Positions 1 to 6,660 of a DNA stretch of 7,281 bases are shown one piece after another (the stretch's first letter is position 1; every line of letters begins with the position of its first letter). The DNA comes from an uncultured Clostridia bacterium (GTDB taxonomy: Bacteria; Bacillota; Clostridia; Lachnospirales; Lachnospiraceae), in assembly GCA_947088195.1 (NCBI GenBank), contig CAMUFS010000153.1:1-7281 (forward strand), read 5' to 3'. The position numbers and the translations under genes are program-made. The notes beneath the pieces are model-generated. The model searched no databases and was not told where the DNA came from. It was given only the letters and a program-made list of their open reading frames with translations.

Positions 1-2311
1 CAGGTATTGCTTTTCCTATAATTTCAACATTTACACAAGTATCTTCTCCTTGAATCTGAAAGATAAATTTCCAAGCTTTAGCAGGCAACAGCTCTCGATG
101 ACACATTATCTGTACCTCCTCAAGCACCTCTACCTCCCCTTCTATAGGCGTTATAGTAAGCCATTTTGGAAGCTTATCTTCCATATTGATTTTATAATGA
201 AAACTGCCAACTCCTCCATTTGCAATTTCTAACACTACCCTGTCACAACCGACATACTGAAAATCAGGTACCTGAATTACGGTTGGGCTTCCATAATTTT
301 TCACCGCTATCCTTTCTTCATCTTTTCTGGACACACTCATTTTAGGTTTATGGGTAGGTTTTATACTCATAAGGACTGGATAACGATAATCATCATCATT
401 CCACTTGGTAAATCCAATATGACAAGCAAGCTGCATCCCATTCCATTTGCCTTCTAAGAATTTCTCCCACTCTTGTGATAGCTCCTTATCTCTTTCTATG
501 CATTGTAAGGTATATTCTGCATAATCATTTGCCACAATTCTTCCTTGTTTTGCATAATGATTATTCTTTCCTGCATAAAGATGCATTTTTAAAAGATTAG
601 CACTTGCCATAGCTGGAAAATGAATCATACTATAATATGCCTGCCGATCCTCTTGTCTTGTCAATTCCTTCCATATCCAATTAGATCGTTCCTCTATCTG
701 TTCTGCCGCTAAAATCATTCGATCTGTCTCATTATAATGACATGGGTGATAAATCCCCGTGTGAAGCGCTTCTGGTCTGCGCAGGCTATTGATCTGAATA
801 TAATCTGTCAGCACCTGTCCTATCTCTTTTTGTACATCCAAATTAACTTCTGGGAAGGTACACTTTGTCCACTCTTTTGTAAATTCCCTATAACTGTCAG
901 GATTTCCATACCCCCACCTGTCATAGTCATAAGCAAGAGCCATAAAGTAAAAAAGCGGAATTTCATGAAATTTTAAATCTCCCACATTTACCATCCAAAC
1001 CTTATTAATTCCATATTCATAAGCTTCTCCCATCTGCTCCCAGATTTTAGAGAGCGGCGTGGAATCCACCCACTCATAGGATATTGGAGCACCATGATAA
1101 TCTAAATGATAATACATACCAAAGCCTCCCTTATGACTTCGCAGCTTTTCTTCAGGCAATGTACGCATATAACCATAATTATCCTCACAGAGCATATAAA
1201 TCACATCCGCAAGCTCCTCCCAGTCCTTAAGTCCCGGCGTTTGGCTGTCACCATAAAAATATGCCTCCACCTCTTTATAGAGCGCCAAAAGCAAAGGAAT
1301 CTCTTGCTCTTCCCGATTTACATATTTCTTAATCAGCTTTTTCTGACTTACAATAATATCCTTTAATAGCTCAATATTTTCTGCCACTGTTGCCCAATCC
1401 CCCAGCATGGAGCTATCTCGTTCTCCCCTCATTCCTATTGTAATAATATTCTCATAGCCACCACTGCGTTTTAGGGCATCTTCCCAGTAATTTAAAAGTC
1501 CTTCCCGATTAGTATAAAAATTCCACTCATTGCCATAACGGCTTCCCACTCCCCGCACCTTATCCCACTCTTCACTGGCACGCAGACAAGGTTCATGGTG
1601 GGAATACCCTATTACCACTCCATAGATATCCGCAAGCTCCTCATTTCTATTTCCCGGACCATCCAAAGGAAACGATGCTGTCCACATCGCCGGCCACAGA
1701 TAATTCCCCTTAAGCCTAAGCAACAATTCAAATATATGTTCATAGGCATCTGCACAAAATCCGCCAAATCTTTCTGTCACCCAATGTCCAAAACATGGCC
1801 ACTCATCATTGATAAAAAAACCTCGATAACGAACACTGGGCTCCTTCGAGATTTTTTCTATATCACTTTTAATCACTATCTCTTCCTGTTTCCGGCAAAC
1901 CACATCTCCCCAAAAACACAAGGGGGATATTCCAATATATTCTGACAATGAAAACATACCATATATAGTTCCTCTTTTGTCACTGCCGCAGATAAGTAGA
2001 ATTTGTGAAAAATCTTCTGTCTGAATAAGCTTAATCTGATAGACTTCCCACTTTCCATATAAATCAGCGCAGTCCACTTTATTCTCTTGTATCAGCCGAT
2101 CTAATAATTTACTTTGCCCCAATGTGGCACATAAAATAATACAAGAAGCCTGCCCAACGCAAAGCTTATCCTCCGCGATCACTTCCGGCCTGCTTCCAAT
2201 CACTTTTTCTATATCTTCTGCTACCTTGTGCGCAATTCTTCGAACTCCCTCATAACCACAGCTCTCCACCACAATGGGCACATTCCTCTGCCTGCTAAGT
2301 CTTATATCCAT
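1..2311 (-). CDS. GH115 family alpha-glucuronidase, C-terminus beyond window
   Basis: GH115 enzymes cut alpha-1,2-linked glucuronic acid or its 4-O-methyl form from xylan and xylo-oligosaccharides. I translated 770 codons from the ATG without a stop; the frame leaves the left edge, and family members are usually around 900-1000 residues. Visible parts: an N-terminal domain (about 1-155) with the GSDKRGTIYGM block near 109-119; the catalytic barrel with FINDEW (D169, E170), GNYLWPAMW (202-210), SHHEP (237-241) and TIGMRGERD (291-299); a helical region to about 650; then, from about 658, a beta-rich domain with WLTITP near 715 that resembles BACON-like domains. There is no signal peptide, so the enzyme is probably cytoplasmic and acts on imported aldouronic oligosaccharides. 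A strong AAGGGGG lies 7 bases before the ATG. Its G+C is higher than that of the upstream genes. The family call is firm; the exact substrate is inferred. Confidence 0.93.
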   Translation of the reverse strand, partial: MDIRLSRQRNVPIVVESCGYEGVRRIAHKVAEDIEKVIGSRPEVIAEDKLCVGQASCIILCATLGQSKLLDRLIQENKVDCADLYGKWEVYQIKLIQTEDFSQILLICGSDKRGTIYGMFSLSEYIGISPLCFWGDVVCRKQEEIVIKSDIEKISKEPSVRYRGFFINDEWPCFGHWVTERFGGFCADAYEHIFELLLRLKGNYLWPAMWTASFPLDGPGNRNEELADIYGVVIGYSHHEPCLRASEEWDKVRGVGSRYGNEWNFYTNREGLLNYWEDALKRSGGYENIITIGMRGERDSSMLGDWATVAENIELLKDIIVSQKKLIKKYVNREEQEIPLLLALYKEVEAYFYGDSQTPGLKDWEELADVIYMLCEDNYGYMRTLPEEKLRSHKGGFGMYYHLDYHGAPISYEWVDSTPLSKIWEQMGEAYEYGINKVWMVNVGDLKFHEIPLFYFMALAYDYDRWGYGNPDSYREFTKEWTKCTFPEVNLDVQKEIGQVLTDYIQINSLRRPEALHTGIYHPCHYNETDRMILAAEQIEERSNWIWKELTRQEDRQAYYSMIHFPAMASANLLKMHLYAGKNNHYAKQGRIVANDYAEYTLQCIERDKELSQEWEKFLEGKWNGMQLACHIGFTKWNDDDYRYPVLMSIKPTHKPKMSVSRKDEERIAVKNYGSPTVIQVPDFQYVGCDRVVLEIANGGVGSFHYKINMEDKLPKWLTITPIEGEVEVLEEVQIMCHRELLPAKAWKFIFQIQGEDTCVNVEIIGKAIP

Positions 2312-2465
2312 TCCTTAGCCCCCTTTCTCAATCTTCCCTCTATTGTAACGCAGGCAAATATCAATTACTCTCCAAATACTGACATGTTATTATCAAATAT
2401 TGCTCATACTATCTATAGTGAACTACCCATTGTCTAAAGCCAGTGAGATTGTTGTAGCCATTATT
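2312..2465. other. Intergenic gap between epimerase and GH115 genes
   Basis: This is the longest non-coding stretch in the window and the likely boundary between two transcription units. I see no GC-rich hairpin followed by a T-run on either strand, so no intrinsic terminator can be claimed. Read on the minus strand it holds possible -10 elements, TACAAT (2347-2342) and GATAAT (2394-2389), but neither has a good TTGACA-like -35 at 16-18 bases. A short inverted repeat, ACTATAGATAGT (2419-2408), could be an operator half-site or chance. A promoter for the GH115 gene is plausible from position alone. Confidence 0.35.
2319..2325 (-). promoter_or_regulatory. Ribosome binding site of the GH115 gene
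   Basis: AAGGGGG sits 7 bases upstream of the ATG, with a second purine run (AAGGA) directly abutting the start. It supports the chosen start, after which the conserved N-terminal GH115 domain begins at once. Confidence 0.7.
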
Positions 2466-3128
2466 TCAAAATTTTAATTGACGTATATTCTGCAATGTTT
2501 CTCCATAAGGCTTGTCCTTACCAAATAAAAGTGTTGTGCCAAGAACAAATCCTTTGACTCCTTTTGGAGCAAATTCCAAAATTTTGTCTGCACTGCAAGC
2601 CCCATCCCAATAAATTTCAAAATCCATATCTTCCTTTAAAGCTAGAAGCTTTGTAATTTTCTTTCCGACATAAGGCAAAAACATCTGCCCTGCATTACCT
2701 GGATTTACTGACATTACTAGCACCTTTTTCACAATACGGAGCATCTCCATAACAGTCTCCACACTTGTGCCCGGATTAATTGCAATTCCTGGAATCATTC
2801 CAGCATTAATAATATGTTGAAGTGTTGTAGAGGGATGATATTCAGCTTCAGGATGAATATAAACAGTATCTCCCTTTCGCAGATTTTGTAAAAATAATCC
2901 AATCCGATTATTCGGATGCTCAATCATTAAATGAATATCCAAAGGTTTTTCTGTAAATTCCGCAATATATCTCATGTCATTTAAGGACATTGCAAAATTA
3001 GGAACATATCTGCCATCCATAATGTCAATATGGAAAGAATCTATGCCGCCATCTGCCAAATCTTTCACTTCTTTTTCTAGGTTTCCAAAATTTGCACACA
3101 TCATAGATGCAGTTAATTCAATTTGCAT
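2466..3128 (-). CDS. Ribulose-phosphate 3-epimerase family protein (Rpe/AlsE-like)
   Basis: A 220-residue TIM-barrel sugar-phosphate epimerase, of normal length for the family. These enzymes invert C3 of a ketose phosphate, ribulose-5-P to xylulose-5-P in Rpe or allulose-6-P to fructose-6-P in AlsE. The metal and acid/base residues are present: H33 and D35 in FHIDIMDG, H66 in DIHLM, D175 in WDGAC. Methionines M37, M68 and M139 (VMSVNPG) also match the family active site. Several motifs lean towards AlsE rather than housekeeping Rpe: SMMC near the N-terminus, IHPE at 91-94, DGAC instead of DGGV, LGTTLLF instead of AGSxIF. I chose the second ATG because an AGAGAGGA lies 8 bases before it and family proteins start there; the ATG 21 bases upstream has no good site. 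It follows the HAD gene by 51 bases in the same direction. The family is certain; the substrate is not. A dedicated copy in a glycan operon suggests precursor supply. Confidence 0.9.
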   Translation of the reverse strand: MQIELTASMMCANFGNLEKEVKDLADGGIDSFHIDIMDGRYVPNFAMSLNDMRYIAEFTEKPLDIHLMIEHPNNRIGLFLQNLRKGDTVYIHPEAEYHPSTTLQHIINAGMIPGIAINPGTSVETVMEMLRIVKKVLVMSVNPGNAGQMFLPYVGKKITKLLALKEDMDFEIYWDGACSADKILEFAPKGVKGFVLGTTLLFGKDKPYGETLQNIRQLKF

Positions 3129-3136
3129 AATATTTA

Positions 3137-3144
3137 TCCTCTCT
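3137..3144 (-). promoter_or_regulatory. Ribosome binding site deciding the epimerase start
   Basis: AGAGAGGA stands 8 bases before the ATG at 3128. It lies inside the reading frame of the longer form that would begin at 3149, which favours the shorter 220-residue protein. Confidence 0.7.
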
Positions 3145-3179
3145 AGCATTTATCTTATCATTTTAAATTTACAAAACAT

Positions 3180-5222
3180 TTAGATTAAATCTGATACCTC
3201 TGTCATTCGATTAAAAAATTTATCTTCTACCCTTAATTTCCAAAACTCCTTATCTTGTATTTTGATCTTATGGATCAGAGAAAGCAAGCACTCATCCAAT
3301 TCCTTATTTATTTCTATAATTGGACATATATTCAAATATATCTGAAAATACTCTAAAATTCCCGCCTGTATTTGCTGAAAACAGCATATCTCCTCTTCTG
3401 TCCTCGTCTCTTGTGCATAAATTGGAATACCATCTTCTTTAAATTCCAACACAGAAGCTTCCGGGGAAGTCAATATCGTTTCTAATATGTAGTAATCTTC
3501 ATATATCACACTTTTTTCAATTTCCTCTGATTGATAAAAAGACTCTATATCAAGTCCTTTCTGTTTCATATTTTCTTTATCTAACCAAAGAAAATAAAAA
3601 CCTTTTAAATGTTGATCCAACAAACGGCTCACATAAAACTGACTGGTTCCTTTTGCGACAAAATCAAAAAAAGCAATGTCTCCTTCTTTTATATCTAATT
3701 TTTTAATATATGCCTGATACGCTTTTTTTACCCTTGTAGCTCTGTCAAAAATCTCCTGCGCATAATCCTTTAATTCTTTTTTCTCTGTCAAGGAAACAAT
3801 GCCAAAACGCTCCTTTACCTGTTCTTTCAAGGTGCCACTATATTTCATCTCCTCCACATATTTTAAATCCTCTGTATCTGCCACTCCCGCACGAATAGCT
3901 GCGATTCTTGATATAAGAAAATAAATAGAAGAACTATCTTCTTCTAATTTGTCATATAATTTTTTTATAAAATATCCATCTCTGGCACAAAATAAAATAT
4001 TAGCAATCTTCTTTTCTTTTATTTGTCTATGAAACCAAAAAACAAAATCACTAATAATGGGTGCAAAAAATAGATACCCTGCCTGATATGCACTCATTAT
4101 TTGTATCATATTTTCTTTCTCCTCAAATTGAAATGGACTATTAAAAATCAGTGAAATTGCCATTCCAACTTTTATTCTGTCAGACAGTGAATTTACATGC
4201 TCCCACAATCCCATATATCCTGTTTGTTCCAGCAAATCAAGACCACTGTAGAGATGACATGTATCAATGCCATTTCTTTTCGCACTTTCTATATCTGCGA
4301 CAATATCATCCCCTATATGAATTTTTAACGCATCGCCCGACATATCTATCCACTTTTGAAATAACATCTGTGTTTTTCCTGTTCCATATTCACAAGAAAT
4401 AAAAAGATTATCAATATTACTAATGCCACATTTTTTTAATATTTTTATAATTTGTTGTCTTGTGTAATAGGAATCCGAAAGAATCACTATCTCTTTTCCA
4501 CATTTATATATTTTACTTAATAATTCACACACTTCTTTTCTTGGAATTATTAAATTATAATCTATCTGCCACTCCAAATCTGCTGCCATCTCTGGAACCA
4601 AATCCGACAGATGATATGTTTCCTTCATATAACAATAAATATCCTTAAGATCAGGTGCATATTGTTTCGATAATTCTTTTTCACTGGCCTCCCTTTTTTT
4701 AGAAAAATCTTCTATCCCGATCCCATGTTGCCTCAAACGAACATCCACCATTTCAAATATATCTGTTGAAAATAACGTCTGACGCATAATTAACGTATCA
4801 AACAGATCAAAGCTAACTATGTCATAAGCAAGTATTTTTTGAAGTACTTCTTTCTTGGTACTGCCTGATATATCATTCAAATGATATATAATCTTCTTTT
4901 TTTCACATAAATCTATTCCTCGTATATCAAACAGAGCTATTTGGTATTTTTTGCAGGTTTCTCCAATTCGTCTAGCTATTGCTCTACAAGAACCGGGGCG
5001 TGCCACTATAAGGATAAGCGTAATCCCACTCTTCACTGCCTGATTTATAGAAATAATAGGAAATCCATATAACCATCCCGTTTCTTTAAAGCTATCTAAC
5101 AATCCAATTATTTGAAATTCTGCTTTCAGTTCTTCCAATATTTTTTCTGTTTCTGTGCCAAGACCATATATTGCGATTTTTTTTCCTTTATATGTATGGA
5201 ATTGCTGTGGTAAATCTAACAC
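3180..5222 (-). CDS. HAD-like hydrolase with N-terminal Rossmann-like and C-terminal unknown domains
   Basis: A 680-residue soluble protein of the large HAD type (COG5610-like) often seen in polysaccharide clusters. Three parts are visible. Residues about 13-110 form a Rossmann-like module (IAIYGLGTE at 17-25, an acid ending strand two in GLLDS, D43). Residues about 135-330 are the HAD core: motif I SFDLFDTL with nucleophile D139, motif II S249 in VILSDS, motif III K283 in GTGK, motif IV GDDIVAD (D305, D306, D310). Residues about 375-680 hold a domain with FCARDGYF (411-418), YFLISR (434-439) and DFVAKGTSQ (520-528), whose function I do not know. The residue two after the nucleophile is F141, not the Asp of typical HAD phosphatases. 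The start is GTG, with AGGAGG 8 bases upstream that overlaps the glycosyltransferase stop, so the two are probably translationally coupled. A sugar- or polyol-phosphate phosphatase role is plausible but unproven. Confidence 0.87.
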   Translation of the reverse strand: MLDLPQQFHTYKGKKIAIYGLGTETEKILEELKAEFQIIGLLDSFKETGWLYGFPIISINQAVKSGITLILIVARPGSCRAIARRIGETCKKYQIALFDIRGIDLCEKKKIIYHLNDISGSTKKEVLQKILAYDIVSFDLFDTLIMRQTLFSTDIFEMVDVRLRQHGIGIEDFSKKREASEKELSKQYAPDLKDIYCYMKETYHLSDLVPEMAADLEWQIDYNLIIPRKEVCELLSKIYKCGKEIVILSDSYYTRQQIIKILKKCGISNIDNLFISCEYGTGKTQMLFQKWIDMSGDALKIHIGDDIVADIESAKRNGIDTCHLYSGLDLLEQTGYMGLWEHVNSLSDRIKVGMAISLIFNSPFQFEEKENMIQIMSAYQAGYLFFAPIISDFVFWFHRQIKEKKIANILFCARDGYFIKKLYDKLEEDSSSIYFLISRIAAIRAGVADTEDLKYVEEMKYSGTLKEQVKERFGIVSLTEKKELKDYAQEIFDRATRVKKAYQAYIKKLDIKEGDIAFFDFVAKGTSQFYVSRLLDQHLKGFYFLWLDKENMKQKGLDIESFYQSEEIEKSVIYEDYYILETILTSPEASVLEFKEDGIPIYAQETRTEEEICCFQQIQAGILEYFQIYLNICPIIEINKELDECLLSLIHKIKIQDKEFWKLRVEDKFFNRMTEVSDLI

Positions 5223-5230
5223 AATGAAAT

Positions 5231-5236
5231 CCTCCT
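5231..5236 (-). promoter_or_regulatory. AGGAGG site overlapping the upstream stop codon
   Basis: A perfect AGGAGG lies 8 bases before the GTG start of the HAD gene. Its first two bases are the last two of the TAG stop of the glycosyltransferase gene, an arrangement that favours coupled translation. It also supports the GTG start, since no in-frame ATG lies nearby. Confidence 0.8.
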
Positions 5237-6644
5237 ATTCTTTGCAATTTATAGGACATAACTTAGTCACTATTTCCAGCAAATTCCTTTCAAAAACATC
5301 CATAGAAAAATATTGGTAATAAACTTGTTCTGCATCCAATCCCATTTGAGATAATTCTTCTTTATGATTAATGCACCATCGTATTTTTTCTGCCAATTCT
5401 TTTTTATTCTCACTTTCAAATAACAATCCATTTTTTTTATCATGGATAAACTCTGCTGTTCCCACTGCATCCGACAAAATACAAGGCACCCTATGCATCA
5501 TCGCTTCCACAGCCACCGTTGGCATGGGATCTTCCCTAGATGGGCAAATCAGCACATCTGCCTGTTCCAGCAATCTATGAATTTCCTCTCGATTTTTTGT
5601 TCCCGTCACTTTAATCTCTGGAATTTCTAATTGTATTATTTGCTGCGCCATATTTGAAGTATTCTGCCCCACAAAATAAAATTCCGCTTTTTTTCGTTCT
5701 TCAAAAGAAAGATTTTGAATCGCTTCCACTAAAATATCTTGCCCTTTTCTCGTCTCAATATATCCAATCGTGACAAAACATACATTTTTTCTTTGATACG
5801 CTCTAGTTTCTTTTTCTATAGAACCTATATTCCGCTCCACTCCATATAAAAGTCTTTTTACCGATATATTGGGAAGAAATTTTTTTATTGCTTTTTCTGG
5901 TACTGGCCCAACTGACGCAACACAAAGCCTTTCTTGACTTATCCTACGAATTAACTCTCTGTCAACCCCACCATAAAAAAATTCAGAATCATGTAACCAC
6001 CAAAGAACGGGAATCTTTGTGTTTCTATCTGACAAGAAAACATAAAAATTAATGGTATTGCATATAATACAAGAAAAATGATCCATCCATTTTGCATCAT
6101 TCATAGTCTCTATTTGCAGATTGACATCTACCACAACAGGAATATCATCCAACAACATATTTCTTCTTAGCGGACCATCTATCATAGATGCGACCACCAC
6201 ATGATATCCATGTTTTATCAACATTTTCGCTGCATAATACAATGCAAGAGCTGGTCCTCCATAATTTAAATCATGAGACAACAACAAGATATAATTTTTT
6301 TCACCTTTTACCATCCGTTGTTTGGCATTGCCATAATATAAGATTGGTTTTTTCTTATCCTTCTGATATACTCTTTGGCGCAATCCATAAAAATGACATA
6401 TTTTATCTTCTAATACACCTAACTGAAGTAACTGCTGCTTCATTTCTTTTACATAAAAACTAAGAATTACAATAATATCAAAAGGTTTTTCAATGCCTTT
6501 CTCTGGCGGCAACACTTGAATGCCATCAATAAATGTCCCCTGCTTCAAAGGTGAGTTATCCAATAATGCCACAATATTCTCTGGCTCAAACCATTTTTTA
6601 TATCGTTCGTAATAATCCCCTGTCCCAAAAAGAAGATATTTCAT
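5235..6644 (-). CDS. GT4-type glycosyltransferase with N-terminal Rossmann-like module
   Basis: A 469-residue cytoplasmic GT-B glycosyltransferase, expected to move a sugar from a nucleotide donor to a growing lipid-linked glycan. Residues 1-90 form an extra module resembling sugar-modifying Rossmann domains: YLLFGTGD (3-10), ALLDN (26-30), then VLPPEKG and FDIIVILS. The GT-B N-lobe starts near 117, with the glycine loop NYGGPALAL (127-135) and WWLHDSE (215-221). The donor lobe starts near 286, with GYIETRKGQD (294-303, K300) and PSREDPMPTVAVEAM (368-382). In this last block the usual EX7E motif appears as D372...E380, a common GT4 variant. The protein is longer than a plain GT4 because of the N-terminal module. 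There are no membrane segments or signal peptide. It begins 16 bases after the WbsX-like gene, with a modest GGCAGG 6 bases before the ATG. Donor and acceptor cannot be read from sequence. Confidence 0.92.
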   Translation of the reverse strand: MKYLLFGTGDYYERYKKWFEPENIVALLDNSPLKQGTFIDGIQVLPPEKGIEKPFDIIVILSFYVKEMKQQLLQLGVLEDKICHFYGLRQRVYQKDKKKPILYYGNAKQRMVKGEKNYILLLSHDLNYGGPALALYYAAKMLIKHGYHVVVASMIDGPLRRNMLLDDIPVVVDVNLQIETMNDAKWMDHFSCIICNTINFYVFLSDRNTKIPVLWWLHDSEFFYGGVDRELIRRISQERLCVASVGPVPEKAIKKFLPNISVKRLLYGVERNIGSIEKETRAYQRKNVCFVTIGYIETRKGQDILVEAIQNLSFEERKKAEFYFVGQNTSNMAQQIIQLEIPEIKVTGTKNREEIHRLLEQADVLICPSREDPMPTVAVEAMMHRVPCILSDAVGTAEFIHDKKNGLLFESENKKELAEKIRWCINHKEELSQMGLDAEQVYYQYFSMDVFERNLLEIVTKLCPINCKE

Positions 6645-6660
6645 ATACTACCTGCCATTC

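Noticed and set aside
1106..1945. Plus-strand open frames opposite the GH115 gene
   Set aside because: They lie antisense to a well-supported GH115 frame with family motifs throughout, and their translations show low-complexity, unfamiliar sequence without a domain.
2408..2419. ACTATAGATAGT inverted repeat as an operator
   Set aside because: Five-base arms in A+T-rich DNA occur readily by chance, and no promoter is firmly placed beside it.
2423..2461. Twelve-codon minus-strand frame (MATTISLALDNG) right after the epimerase stop
   Set aside because: It has no Shine-Dalgarno site, is very short and has no recognisable leader-peptide features such as an adjacent hairpin or codon run.
3129..3149. 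Longer epimerase form starting at the ATG at 3149
   Set aside because: It adds seven residues not typical of the family, lacks a good Shine-Dalgarno site, and would bury the strong AGAGAGGA that serves the next ATG.
5270..5630. Overlapping frames on both strands within the glycosyltransferase donor lobe
   Set aside because: The GT4 frame carries the conserved donor-binding motifs across this stretch, so the others are by-products of its codons.
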